Source: Candidatus Gastranaerophilales bacterium (lineage in GTDB: Bacteria > Cyanobacteriota > Vampirovibrionia > Gastranaerophilales > Gastranaerophilaceae). Taken from it: a stretch of DNA of 51,002 nt. The DNA lies in the NCBI GenBank assembly GCA_944324835.1, contig CALUXV010000008.1, positions 1 through 51,002 of the forward strand, in the 5' to 3' direction. Position 1 is the stretch's first letter. Each line of letters begins with the position of its first letter. The notes beneath the pieces were generated by a model. The model worked only from the letters and a program-made list of their open reading frames with translations. It was not told the origin of the DNA and ran no database searches. Below, piece after piece: positions 16,360 to 24,256 of the stretch. A program made the position numbers and the translations under genes.

Positions 16360-16938
16360 TTAATTACTAAAATACTCTTCTAACCAGTCATAAAGAGATT
16401 TTTGTATTCCAAATTCAATTCCTAACTCTTTTACTAATTCAAGTGTTCTTATATTATCTATATTCAAATTAAAAACCCTTGGCAGATTTTTATAATGGTT
16501 CTTTTCAATTACATCCATCAGGAGACGTTTTGTTTCTTTATCGTATACATTTGAATAATTTAAACCTAATTTTCCGCAAAAAGGGCCATTTACAGTTCCA
16601 TCAGATTCTTTATTTAAAAGTCCAAAAGTCCTGCACACCAGAGCACGATTTGAGTAGACTGAACATTTTTTATTTATTAAAAACGGACACACGTAATATC
16701 CATCCTTATCTTTTACAGTTGATTTGAAATTTTCTTTTATTTTATTTTTTGTATCAGGTGTAAGCTTTTTATATCCTTCAATTAAGTACAAAAATTCTAT
16801 TTCAGTGAATGGATACTCTCCATATTCACAACAATGTGAACATCCTTCTTTACAATAGATGTAGTCCTTTTGATGCTCAAACATTGCTTGAATATCTTGA
16901 GTAAATATATCTAAGAATTTTTCATAATTATCTAACAT
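16360..16938 (-). CDS. YkgJ-family cysteine-cluster protein, tandem paralogue A
   Basis: 192 residues. Cysteines are arranged as CKEGCSHCCEYGEYPFTEIE near 29-48, then CPFLINKKCSVYSNRALVCR at ~83-102 and GPFCGKLGLNY. It shares the same layout, length and many residues with the next gene (16938-17528), for example the FTEIEFLYLIEGY / FSKLEFEYLIEGY segments and CRTFGLL in both, which shows a tandem duplication. The start codon touches the stop region of the upstream copy, so the two are translated together. Probable metal binding; function unknown. Confidence 0.8.
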   Translation of the reverse strand: MLDNYEKFLDIFTQDIQAMFEHQKDYIYCKEGCSHCCEYGEYPFTEIEFLYLIEGYKKLTPDTKNKIKENFKSTVKDKDGYYVCPFLINKKCSVYSNRALVCRTFGLLNKESDGTVNGPFCGKLGLNYSNVYDKETKRLLMDVIEKNHYKNLPRVFNLNIDNIRTLELVKELGIEFGIQKSLYDWLEEYFSN

Positions 16939-17528
16939 TAATTTTTCTCACTAAATTCTTTTAGCCAATCAATTAGTCGTTTAGATTCTCCAAAATCGAG
17001 TCCTAAATCTTTTACAAGTTTTAGATTAAATAATAAAGAGCGGTCTAAGGCGTAAAATTTAGGCTCTTCGCTATACCCTAATTCCTTAACTCGTTCTTCG
17101 GATATTTTATTCATTTCTGAATTATATACATTTGCGTAATTCAATCCTTTATGTGCACAAAATGGAATATTATATTCTTCTTTGCCATTATCATTTGAAA
17201 AAGTTAACAGTCCAAATGTACGACAGATTATTCCTCTGTATTTATATACACTGCAAATATTATTAATTAAAAAAGGACATTCTTTTTCAATCTCATTATT
17301 TATTAATTTTTTTATTTTATTATTAACAATATTTTTTGTTGTATCATCTAGTCGGTTATAACCTTCTATTAAATACTCAAATTCTAATTTTGAAAACGGT
17401 ATACCAATGGTTTTGCAGCATAATGCACATCCTTTAGAACAACAAATATATTCTTTTTGGTTTTCAAATTTTTGGTTGATATAGTCCATTATAAAATCCA
17501 AAAATTTTTCATAATTTGATATATTCAT
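16938..17528 (-). CDS. YkgJ-family cysteine-cluster protein, tandem paralogue B
   Basis: 196 residues, the upstream copy of the tandem pair. Cysteine pattern CCSKGCALCCKTIGIPFSKL, then CPFLINNICSVYKYRGIICR and IPFCAHKGLNY. No ribosome site is visible before the ATG at 17528; a TTGATT-18-TAAAAT promoter (-10 at 17539-17544 on the minus strand) would place transcription only a few bases ahead of it, so this gene may also have almost no leader. Function unknown. Confidence 0.8.
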   Translation of the reverse strand: MNISNYEKFLDFIMDYINQKFENQKEYICCSKGCALCCKTIGIPFSKLEFEYLIEGYNRLDDTTKNIVNNKIKKLINNEIEKECPFLINNICSVYKYRGIICRTFGLLTFSNDNGKEEYNIPFCAHKGLNYANVYNSEMNKISEERVKELGYSEEPKFYALDRSLLFNLKLVKDLGLDFGESKRLIDWLKEFSEKN

Positions 17529-17646
17529 AGCAACTTAAATTTTAGCATTAATTGGTTAATGAAATCAAATGTTAAGCGATAATTTTAATTAGTAATTACA
17601 AATAAATATATTCATTAGGCATAAGCGTATATGCTGTATTATAAAA

Positions 17647-17663
17647 CGGAGAAGGCGGGATTC
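17647..17663 (-). repeat. Partial copy 1 of the tRNA-Ser 3' end
   Basis: CGGAGAAGGCGGGATTC is identical to the first 17 plus-strand bases of tRNA-Ser (18063-18079), that is, discriminator, acceptor 3' strand and part of the T arm. The rest of the tRNA is absent. Confidence 0.8.
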
Positions 17664-17872
17664 TCTTGGATTATTGGCAGTTCACAAGCTTTGTATTCCG
17701 TTACGATTTTGCATTTGCAAAATCTACACTCCATCAGCTTGTTCACAGGGACGTGGCTAGACCTCACTACGTTTGGTCGTCGCACTTGCCAAAATCCGCT
17801 CGAACCTGACCAAGCTCCGCTTGGTGGTTCTCATCCCTAACACCATATTATTTAAACTTTGTAAAAAAAAAA

Positions 17873-17890
17873 CGGAGAAGGCGGGATTCG
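17873..17890 (-). repeat. Partial copy 2 of the tRNA-Ser 3' end
   Basis: CGGAGAAGGCGGGATTCG, 18 bases identical to 18063-18080. It is followed by TGTCTTGTTC, a string also found at 24105-24114 in another palindrome-rich region. Confidence 0.8.
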
Positions 17891-18026
17891 TGTCTTGTTC
17901 GGTCGCGTTTAACGGGTCTCCGGTTGTCGCCTGCAATGGTTAACACCATTTTGCCGACAAGCCTTCGCCCTCAGCTCCCTCACGTAACCCGCGAAATAAG
18001 TGGCTTCTCATCATTACCTTTTAAAT

Positions 18027-18059
18027 AAAAAAGGCTAAGCAAAAAGCTTAACCTTTTTT
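18027..18059 (-). terminator. Terminator of tRNA-Ser
   Basis: On the minus strand AAAAAAGGTTAAGC, a TTTTT loop, then GCTTAGCCTTTTTT, with one mismatch in the stem and a strong U tract, right after the tRNA 3' end. Confidence 0.8.
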
Positions 18060-18062
18060 ATT

Positions 18063-18149
18063 CGGAGAAGGCGGGATTCGAACCCGCGGAGGAATCTCTC
18101 CCTCACAAATTTTCGAGATTTGCACCTTAAACCGCTCGGACACTTCTCC
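18063..18149 (-). tRNA. tRNA-Ser (anticodon CGA)
   Basis: 87 bases on the minus strand. Acceptor GGAGAAG/CTTCTCC with U8 and discriminator G; D arm GTCCGAGCGGTTTAAGG; anticodon arm CAAAT-CTCGAAA-ATTTG with anticodon CGA; long class II variable arm (TGAGG...CCTCC); T arm GCGGG-TTCGAAT-CCCGC. CCA is not encoded. It reads codon UCG. Two partial copies of its 3' end lie downstream. Confidence 0.95.
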
Positions 18150-18151
18150 AT

Positions 18152-18622
18152 CTATTTCATTTTACAAACATCTACCCACTTCAAACTTTTGGATATCTCA
18201 AATAATTCTTCACATGTTAATTCTATCGCTGAATTACTGCTTCCGCAAGCAGGAAATACTGTTCTAAATCGTTTCATTGATTCGTCACAATAAACTCTTA
18301 TATCAGGATTCTTCAGCCCAAAAGGGCAAACCCCGCCAACCTCATGCCCTGTTATATCCTTTACTTCATCTGCCGATAACATTTTTGCCTTAATAGAAAA
18401 CTCATCTCGGAACTTTTTGTTATCAATCTTCATATCACCCGCCGTAATTATAAGAATACAGGACGTTTCACTTTTAAATGCCAAACTCTTTGCAATTCTT
18501 GCAGGGATAACACCCAATGTTTCTGCCGCAAGTTCAACAGTAGCACTGGATGTAGAAAATTCCATAATATCTTTATCTTTATTATATTGTTTTAAATATG
18601 CTATTACACTATCTATAGTCAT
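18152..18622 (-). CDS. YbaK/EbsC-family aminoacyl-tRNA deacylase
   Basis: 156 residues of the YbaK/ProX editing-domain fold, which hydrolyses mischarged tRNAs (for YbaK, Cys-tRNAPro) in trans. Family landmarks: the STSSATVELAAETLGV N-terminal helix, AKSLAFKSE with the functional Lys, and the diagnostic GHEVGGVCPFGL near residues 91-102. GGAGTAAT gives the ribosome site. It ends 2 bases from tRNA-Ser and may be co-transcribed with the tRNA and with the upstream 18626 gene (3-base gap). Which aminoacyl-tRNA it edits cannot be told. Confidence 0.9.
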   Translation of the reverse strand: MTIDSVIAYLKQYNKDKDIMEFSTSSATVELAAETLGVIPARIAKSLAFKSETSCILIITAGDMKIDNKKFRDEFSIKAKMLSADEVKDITGHEVGGVCPFGLKNPDIRVYCDESMKRFRTVFPACGSSNSAIELTCEELFEISKSLKWVDVCKMK

Positions 18623-18625
18623 TAA

Positions 18626-19240
18626 TTACTCCAACAACGCATCTATAATTTTGATATGCTTATCTCTGTCTTTTTTATCAAGTTTAAAATATACCAGTTT
18701 ATCAGAATATTTGAACTGATGTTCCTTAAACTCTTTCAAGCATTCTTTGTTACAGTAACAAACTTTTTCTGTGTGCAATCCTTCGATATCTCTAACAATA
18801 TTAAAAATATCCGCTCCGCCAATTTTAATACTACGATTTGGTTGTATTTCCGGTAAATAAATTTCTTGAATTGTACTCATAAATAGAAAACGATAATTCA
18901 AATTCTCATTCAATAATCTTTTATCTATAATATCAGTATTTAAAACAAATGCTCTTCTTACACCTTCTGCAACTAAATCCTCAATCTTAAACATTGCAGA
19001 TTTAATACAAGTTTCATCATATCTGAAAACAGTACCAAATTTTAACAATGCCCTGTCACGCTCTGAATCAAATATGTACAAATCATAGTTTAAATCTTTA
19101 GATAATACCTTTAAAACTCGATTGATTACACCACGCCATTTTTTTACTTCTTTTTTCTTTCCGCCGGTGAATATAATTAATTTTTCTTTGGTATATTTTT
19201 TTCTTAAATATTTTATTGGATTATCGCCCTCAAAAAACAT
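18626..19240 (-). CDS. Conserved-looking protein of unknown function
   Basis: 204 residues, cytoplasmic by composition, with alternating helix and strand. It contains KEKLIIFTGGKKKEVKKW near the N terminus, an AFVLNTDIIDK segment in the middle, a GGADIFNIVRDIEGL stretch and a cysteine cluster CYCNKEC at about 165-171 that could bind metal. A distant resemblance to small nucleotide-sugar transferase folds (VLNTD in the middle) was considered but is too weak to claim. GGAG lies before the ATG. It is probably in an operon with the deacylase gene. Confidence 0.6.
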   Translation of the reverse strand: MFFEGDNPIKYLRKKYTKEKLIIFTGGKKKEVKKWRGVINRVLKVLSKDLNYDLYIFDSERDRALLKFGTVFRYDETCIKSAMFKIEDLVAEGVRRAFVLNTDIIDKRLLNENLNYRFLFMSTIQEIYLPEIQPNRSIKIGGADIFNIVRDIEGLHTEKVCYCNKECLKEFKEHQFKYSDKLVYFKLDKKDRDKHIKIIDALLE

Positions 19241-19304
19241 TTATTATCTCTCCATTATTTTTAACCATTATATTATAATTTTTTGTTTATGTTAATATTT
19301 AACT

Positions 19305-20546
19305 ATGATTAAACCTGAATTATTAATGCCGGCAGGCAATTTAGAGAAGTTGGAATATGCCATAAGATACGGTGCTGATGCTGTCTATCTGGGTGTAGTT
19401 GATTTTAGCCTTAGAGCGATGAGAAAAGGTGAATTAATCACAATGGACAACCTTAAACAAGCCATTGACCTTGCTCATTCTCTTGGTAAAAAAGCATACC
19501 TTACCCTTAACATATTTGCATTCAATAAAGATATAAAACTCTTAGAATCCTGCATGGATAGAATAAAAGATGCAAATCCGGATGCACTAATAATTAGTGA
19601 TATGGGGATAATACGTCTGGCACAACGATACATGCCGGATACCCCGATTCACGTAAGTACACAAACAAACACTCTAAACCATGAGGCTGTTAAATTCTGG
19701 CAAGATTTAGGTGCGACCCGCTCTATTCTTGCACGTGAACTCCCAATAAAAGATGTTGCAGAAATAAAAAAACATGTTCCGGATATGGAACTAGAAGTGT
19801 TCGTTCACGGGGCACAATGTGTTTCCTTCTCAGGCAGATGTTTGTTGAGCGATTATATGACTGATGGCGAACGACTTGCAAATCAAGGAAACTGCTGCCA
19901 GCCTTGCCGGTGGAGCTACAAACTCGTAGAAGAAACTCGTCCCGGACAATACTATGAAATAGAACAAAATGACAGAGGAACTCATATTATGAGTACCAAA
20001 GACCTTTGCCTTGTAAAACATTTAGGGAAACTTATTGATGCAGGTGTCGATTCATTGAAAGTTGAAGGCAGAACCAAAAGCCTTTACTATGTATCTGCCG
20101 TAGCCAAAGCCTATAGAGAAGCCCTCGATACCGTCTGGGAAAACAGAGATGCTGATTTAACTCCATATTACGAAGAACTTCTCAAAGTTGGCAACAGGGG
20201 ATATACAACAGGATTCTACCTTGGTGACGGTGAGTATCCGTCAGACGGCTACAGCTACAATATATCAAAAGGCCTTGCAGGCGCAGATTTCTTATGCGAA
20301 GTATGGGATAAATGCGAAGATTACTACAAGGTAAAAGTAAAAAATAAGTTCTATACAAATACTGATATTGAAGTTATTTCACCATCAGAAAAATTTATAA
20401 CCCAAGCGGTTGAAATAATCAAAGATGATACTGCTCAGGAATTTGCAAATACAAATGACGAACTACTTATCAAATTCCGTGATGAAATTAAAGATTACAA
20501 GTATGCAATAATCAGAACTGTCGGGATAAAAAACAATGATAATTAA
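19305..20546 (+). CDS. U32 peptidase-family protein, TrhP-like tRNA hydroxylation enzyme
   Basis: 413 residues. N-terminal TIM-barrel features ELLMPAGNLEKLEYAIRYGADAVYLG and the U32 signature ELEVFVHGAQCVSFSGRCLLS near 163-183, followed by GNCCQPCRW; these cysteines can hold an Fe-S cluster. Then STKDLCLVKHLGKLIDAGVDSLKVEGR. In E. coli the short U32 proteins are TrhP (formerly YegQ), which with prephenate makes the first step of 5-hydroxyuridine at tRNA position 34; older records call them collagenase-like proteases. The length and motifs suit TrhP better than RlhA. Codon use is less A/T-biased than in neighbours. It overlaps the next gene by 11 bases. Confidence 0.85.
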   Translation: MIKPELLMPAGNLEKLEYAIRYGADAVYLGVVDFSLRAMRKGELITMDNLKQAIDLAHSLGKKAYLTLNIFAFNKDIKLLESCMDRIKDANPDALIISDMGIIRLAQRYMPDTPIHVSTQTNTLNHEAVKFWQDLGATRSILARELPIKDVAEIKKHVPDMELEVFVHGAQCVSFSGRCLLSDYMTDGERLANQGNCCQPCRWSYKLVEETRPGQYYEIEQNDRGTHIMSTKDLCLVKHLGKLIDAGVDSLKVEGRTKSLYYVSAVAKAYREALDTVWENRDADLTPYYEELLKVGNRGYTTGFYLGDGEYPSDGYSYNISKGLAGADFLCEVWDKCEDYYKVKVKNKFYTNTDIEVISPSEKFITQAVEIIKDDTAQEFANTNDELLIKFRDEIKDYKYAIIRTVGIKNNDN

Positions 20547-21012
20547 GCCGGATTATAATCTTAAATGTGTATACGATATAAACTTTGATGACCTGGAAAA
20601 TCAAGGAATAAAGGTTATTATGTTTGATTTGGACAGCACTATCATGATTTCTAAATCCGGCTGCTACCGCCCTGAAACAGAAGAATGGCTTAAAGAAGTG
20701 AATGAAAAATTTACTGTTGCCGTTATTTCTAACAACAAAAGCGAAGAATATATCGAAAAGGTTCAAAAAATATCTAATTTTACGGTAATCGGACACGCCT
20801 CTAAACCTAATCCTAAAAAAATGAAACAATATCTGGATAGCTTAGGTGTTACCCCACAAGAGGCTGTAATGGTGGGAGATAGACCGCTAACTGATATTGT
20901 TGCGGGAAAACTTCTGGGCTGCAAAACAATTCTGGTGGATTCAATTAATGCAGAGAATGAAAACATCCCGACACGCCTTGTCCGTTGGCTGGAAAGAAGA
21001 GTAATACGTTAA
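20536..21012 (+). CDS. YqeG-family HAD IIIA phosphatase
   Basis: 158-residue compact HAD phosphatase without cap, of the YqeG/GEP4 group. Motif I is MFDLDSTIM (DxDST instead of DxDGT, usual in this group), motif II VISNNKSE, motif III Lys in GHASKPNPKKM, motif IV VGDRPLTDIVAGKLLG. The eukaryotic relative GEP4 is phosphatidylglycerophosphate phosphatase; the bacterial role is not settled. The start overlaps the end of the U32 gene, so the two are co-translated. Confidence 0.88.
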   Translation: MIIKPDYNLKCVYDINFDDLENQGIKVIMFDLDSTIMISKSGCYRPETEEWLKEVNEKFTVAVISNNKSEEYIEKVQKISNFTVIGHASKPNPKKMKQYLDSLGVTPQEAVMVGDRPLTDIVAGKLLGCKTILVDSINAENENIPTRLVRWLERRVIR

Positions 21013-21015
21013 TTT

Positions 21016-21954
21016 TTATTTGTAACACAAAAACTTATGTGTCGGCGATATATGTTCATAATCGGGTTTTTTATTTGAACATTTATCTTGCGGGGTTTTA
21101 CATCTTGAATAAAATTTGCAGCCTGATGGAATTTCTGTTGGTATTTCTGTCAAATCAACTTTTTCTGGCGTTTTATTAATATTGGGTATAGAGTCTAAAA
21201 GCAGTTTTGTATAAGGATGTTGCGGCTGGTTGAATATTTCTTCTTTTGTTCCTATTTCAACCAGTTCACCTAAATACATAATCCCGACTCTATCAGCGAT
21301 ATATTTAATTACATTCAAATCATGAGATATAAATAAAATTGTTATCTGATATTTTTGCTGTAAATCCTTGATAAGATTCAATATCTGAGCTTGAATACTT
21401 GCATCCAAAGCACTAACAGGTTCATCTGCAATTACAAATTCAGGATTTAATACTAGTGCTCTTGCAATTGCTATTCTCTGGCGCTGGCCTCCTGAAAATT
21501 CATGCGGATACAATGATAAGTGGTATTCTGTTAAGCCTACCTGTTCTATTTTTTCTTTGACAATATTGTTTATTTCTTTTGATGATAATTTTTTATTTAT
21601 CTTTAATGGCTCAGATAATATTTCTTTTATTGTCATTTTAGGATTTAAACTAGCATAAGGATTTTGAAATATCATTTGTGCTTGTTGACGAAAATTTTTT
21701 AAATTACACTTATCAAAGTGTAAAATATCTTCATCCTTATATAAAATTTTACCTGACTTGGAGTCAATTAAACGCATGATTGCTTTTGATAAAGATGATT
21801 TCCCGCATCCTGATTCACCGGCAATTGCTAAAATTTCTCCTTTATATATATCAATTGAAAAGTTATCAACAGCTTTTACTGTAGTTTTCTTTTCCAGTTT
21901 AGAAGATACATATTCAACGTTTAAATTTTTTATTTCTAAAAGTTTATCGGACAT
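21016..21954 (-). CDS. Oligopeptide/dipeptide ABC transporter ATP-binding protein (OppF/DppF type)
   Basis: 312 residues. Walker A GESGCGKSS, Q loop, signature SGGQRQRIAIARAL, Walker B FVIADEPVSALD and switch His in ISHDLNVIKYI are all present. The C-terminal oligo_HPY extension contains the cysteine-bearing SGCKFYSRCKTPQDKC, which in this family can carry an Fe-S cluster. It would energise peptide or nickel import together with a second ATPase and two permeases, but none of these is adjacent; the neighbour is recR, 12 bases upstream on the same strand. It may serve a transporter encoded elsewhere. No clear ribosome site. Confidence 0.9.
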   Translation of the reverse strand: MSDKLLEIKNLNVEYVSSKLEKKTTVKAVDNFSIDIYKGEILAIAGESGCGKSSLSKAIMRLIDSKSGKILYKDEDILHFDKCNLKNFRQQAQMIFQNPYASLNPKMTIKEILSEPLKINKKLSSKEINNIVKEKIEQVGLTEYHLSLYPHEFSGGQRQRIAIARALVLNPEFVIADEPVSALDASIQAQILNLIKDLQQKYQITILFISHDLNVIKYIADRVGIMYLGELVEIGTKEEIFNQPQHPYTKLLLDSIPNINKTPEKVDLTEIPTEIPSGCKFYSRCKTPQDKCSNKKPDYEHISPTHKFLCYK

Positions 21955-21966
21955 ATTAATATTAAA

Positions 21967-22563
21967 TTATAATTCTCTTCTGCCTTCAATTGCCTTGGCA
22001 AGTGTAACCTCATCGGCATATTCTAAATCTGCCCCTACTGGTAATCCAAATGCAATTCTTGAAATTTTTATTCCAAATGGTTTGATTAATTTGGTTAAAT
22101 ATAGGCTTGTTGCTTCTCCTTCAACAGATGGAGAGAGAGCAAGAATAACTTCCTGTACATTATCATCTGTTAATCTTGTTAAAAGTTCTTTTATACGGAT
22201 ATCATCAGCACCAATGCCATCCATAGGAGATATTAGACCTTGTAATACATGATACAAACCGTGATATTCATTAGTCTTTTCAATCGCAATTAAATCTTTT
22301 GTTTCTGCAACAACACAAATTACTGAACGATTTCTATTGTTTGATGAACAAATTTCACATGGACTTGTTGTTGAAAGATTAAAACAAATTTCACAAGCTT
22401 TGGTTTGTTCTTTGGCAACAACAAGAGCTTCCGCAAATTTTTGAACCTCAGTCATAGGCATTTTAAGAATATGAAATGCCATTCTTTGTGCTGATTTTGG
22501 TCCTATTGACGGAAGCTTTTGAAACTGTTCTATTAATGCTGCGATTGCCTTCGGATAAATCAT
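21967..22563 (-). CDS. recR: Recombination protein RecR
   Basis: 198 residues, the normal length. N-terminal helix-hairpin-helix region [24 protein letters not shown], four-cysteine zinc finger [16 protein letters not shown], then the Toprim domain [15 protein letters not shown] and [16 protein letters not shown], and the C-terminal [25 protein letters not shown]. It works with RecO/RecF to load RecA at gaps. It follows ebfC by one base, an arrangement conserved in many bacteria (dnaX-ybaB-recR). It has no ribosome site of its own and is probably coupled to ebfC. Confidence 0.96.
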   Translation of the reverse strand: MIYPKAIAALIEQFQKLPSIGPKSAQRMAFHILKMPMTEVQKFAEALVVAKEQTKACEICFNLSTTSPCEICSSNNRNRSVICVVAETKDLIAIEKTNEYHGLYHVLQGLISPMDGIGADDIRIKELLTRLTDDNVQEVILALSPSVEGEATSLYLTKLIKPFGIKISRIAFGLPVGADLEYADEVTLAKAIEGRREL

Positions 22564-22564
22564 A

Positions 22565-22897
22565 CTAGCAAAGACCCGGAATACTGATTCCGCCTGTTAC
22601 AGCTTTTAATTTTGTTTCCATTTCTTTAGAAGCTTTTTCACTTGTTTGCAATATTGCAGTTGTAATCAAATCTTCTAATGTTTCTAATGTATCATCATCA
22701 ACCGCATCAGGATTTTCAGGGTTCAATAAATCTTTTGACAATTTGATTGATTTAAATTTCCCTTGACCGTCACAAACAACCTGTACGGAACCTCCGCCTG
22801 CTTCCCCTGTTATTTCTGCAGATGCAAGTTCTTCTTGTACATTCTTTAATCTCTTTTGAATATTTTGTGCTTGCTGCATCATTTGCATCATGTTCAT
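22565..22897 (-). CDS. ebfC: YbaB/EbfC nucleoid-associated protein
   Basis: 110 residues. The typical pattern [19 protein letters not shown], then [21 protein letters not shown], then [17 protein letters not shown] and the GGISIPGL C terminus. EbfC dimers bind DNA as a nucleoid-associated protein. AGGAGG lies upstream of the ATG. It is divergent from the protease gene. Confidence 0.95.
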   Translation of the reverse strand: MNMMQMMQQAQNIQKRLKNVQEELASAEITGEAGGGSVQVVCDGQGKFKSIKLSKDLLNPENPDAVDDDTLETLEDLITTAILQTSEKASKEMETKLKAVTGGISIPGLC

Positions 22898-22927
22898 AAT
22901 AAATTACCTCCTGAGTATTTTTTATTA

Positions 22928-22933
22928 TACAAT
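22928..22933 (+). promoter_or_regulatory. -10 box placed for a leaderless transcript
   Basis: TACAAT ends 7 bases before the ATG at 22941 and no ribosome site follows. The -35 region is poor. Confidence 0.4.
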
Positions 22934-22940
22934 AAATATT

Positions 22941-23723
22941 ATGAAACTCAAAACTTATCTGAATGAAAGTGTTAAAAACGGGTATCTCTTAAAATGGCAT
23001 AGAATGCCAATCAATGTCTATATTGCACCTATGAAATTTTATTCAAAGCAAGGGCAGGATTTGGTTTATAGAAAAATGGTTGTTCAAGCGCTTGAAGAAT
23101 GGGAAAATGCAAGTGACGGACTTGTACAGTTTCATCTTGTGAATACACTTCTGGAATCCCAGATTAATGTTGACTGGAAACGTGTAGATAGAAGTGCATT
23201 AGGACACTGCACTTATAATTACGATAATTATAAAAGATTATACGGAGCCGAAGTTTCAATAGGATTAACAGACGGACTCATTCACCAGCAATATAATTCT
23301 GAAGATGAAGTATATCACACAATTTTGCATGAAATAGGCCATTCCATCGGTCTGGGACACAGTCCTTATGATACTGATATTATGTATACGCCGCATAAGT
23401 ATGGGGTGGTTTCATTGTCAGACAATGATTCTTACTCTGTTCAATGGCTGTATAAATTACCTGCAGGAACAGAAATACGTGCTATCGGGCAGCAGTTTTC
23501 AATCATGACAGATTATGATATTGATATGATAATATCAAAACTTGATGGCTCTGCAAAACAAGAAGATATTCCGCAGTATGAAACAACAAACAACAGAGAT
23601 TTGTTACATGAAACTACAAATATTGCCAATGTTAAAAGATACAATATGATGCTGCAAAATGTGGGCATATCGGAAGATATGCGCCGGTTTTTTATCAATA
23701 AAGGCAGGGGTAAGAAATCGTGA
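22941..23723 (+). CDS. Matrixin-type zinc metalloprotease
   Basis: About 260 residues. The zinc-binding consensus HEIGHSIGLGH (HExxHxxGxxH) is complete and is followed by DIMY, the Met turn, as in metzincins of the M10/matrixin kind. Upstream, VQALEEWENASDGLVQFHLV is the usual matrixin strand-helix. From the start at 22941 there is no signal peptide; a longer frame from 22890 would overlap the ebfC start and add a poor hydrophobic leader. A C-terminal ~80 residues lie outside the catalytic domain. It may act inside the cell or leave by a non-classical route. The start lies 7 bases after a -10 box. Confidence 0.8.
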   Translation: MKLKTYLNESVKNGYLLKWHRMPINVYIAPMKFYSKQGQDLVYRKMVVQALEEWENASDGLVQFHLVNTLLESQINVDWKRVDRSALGHCTYNYDNYKRLYGAEVSIGLTDGLIHQQYNSEDEVYHTILHEIGHSIGLGHSPYDTDIMYTPHKYGVVSLSDNDSYSVQWLYKLPAGTEIRAIGQQFSIMTDYDIDMIISKLDGSAKQEDIPQYETTNNRDLLHETTNIANVKRYNMMLQNVGISEDMRRFFINKGRGKKS

Positions 23724-23818
23724 TTAATGAATCACTAATCACTTGAAACAGATTACTTCACTTCGTTCGTAATGACGAAAACACATTCCCCCCTTCAGAC
23801 CGGTGTTATAGACTGAAA

Positions 23819-23850
23819 TTCAACGTTGGTAAAATTCCGAAACGAGTTCC
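23819..23850 (+). repeat. Dispersed ~31-base repeat, copy 2
   Basis: TTCAACGTTGGTAAAATTC followed by CGAAACGAGTTC, matching 271-303 in the same orientation. Confidence 0.55.
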
Positions 23851-23944
23851 TCAACTGTCTATAATAATTTTATTAAAATTTTATAGAAATGTATAATTAC
23901 TTATTTTTATCACCATTATCAAAAGTCTAGACATTAATTTAATA

Positions 23945-23965
23945 GTGGGGCTAATGCCGCCCCAC
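23945..23965. repeat. Hairpin GTGGGGC-N7-GCCCCAC
   Basis: Perfect 7-base arms (23945-23951, 23959-23965), markedly GC-rich against the local background. Confidence 0.7.
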
Positions 23966-23973
23966 ACCCGGCA

Positions 23974-24020
23974 CATTATTTCTTTCTTTTTAATTGCGAC
24001 GTAAAAAGAAAGAAATAATG
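23974..24020. repeat. Perfect 19-base inverted repeat
   Basis: CATTATTTCTTTCTTTTTA (23974-23992) and its exact reverse complement (24002-24020) are separated by 9 bases. It is too long and too perfect to be chance, and without a U tract it is not a typical terminator. Confidence 0.8.
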
Positions 24021-24049
24021 GAAAGAAAGAAAAACACGCCGACTTAATA

Positions 24050-24132
24050 CAGCCACTAGGATTCAACCCCAGACACGTTAACTCGCTACGCTCAAACAAA
24101 ACGTGTCTTGTTCCTGTTTCATCAAGTGGCTG
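24050..24132. repeat. Nested two-level inverted repeat
   Basis: Outer arms CAGCCACT (24050-24057) and AGTGGCTG (24125-24132) enclose inner arms ACACGTT (24073-24079) and AACGTGT (24100-24106). The inner right arm is followed by CTTGTTC, shared with 17890-17900. Confidence 0.65.
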
Positions 24133-24256
24133 TAATCGAAATTTCACAATTCGTTTGTTGAAAAAAATATCATGGACAGCAGTGGAAACGAGTTCGGGAT
24201 GACATATAAAAAACGATTCTCAGTTCAAGATTCACCTGCTTAATCCCTTGTTATCC

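Larger units (their letters stand above)
17529..18062. other. Non-coding region with partial tRNA-Ser copies
   Basis: No real gene is seen; the open frame at 17631-17840 crosses repeats and has no coding character. The stretch contains two ~200-base units, each beginning with the 3' end of tRNA-Ser (17647 and 17873) and ending in a TTCTCAT sequence like the complement of the tRNA 5' end (near 17829 and 18006). The middles differ from the tRNA and from each other and are more GC-rich than the surroundings. A strong hairpin ACCAAGC-tcc-GCTTGGT sits at 17809-17825. Confidence 0.6.
23724..24256. other. Non-coding palindrome-rich region
   Basis: No gene is supported; the open frame 23881-24147 on the minus strand runs through the hairpins and looks accidental. 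It holds a GTGATTA..TAATCAC palindrome at 23720-23742, the second copy of a 31-base repeat (23819-23850), a 7-base-arm hairpin at 23945-23965, a perfect 19-base inverted repeat at 23974-24020 and a two-level nested hairpin at 24050-24132. Confidence 0.6.

Noticed and set aside
17631-17840. Open frame of 69 codons on the plus strand
   Set aside because: It crosses a partial tRNA copy and a hairpin, has no ribosome site and its product looks like translated repeat DNA.
23881-24147. Open frame of 88 codons on the minus strand
   Set aside because: It reads through three hairpins, lacks a ribosome site and has no protein-like composition; treated as chance.
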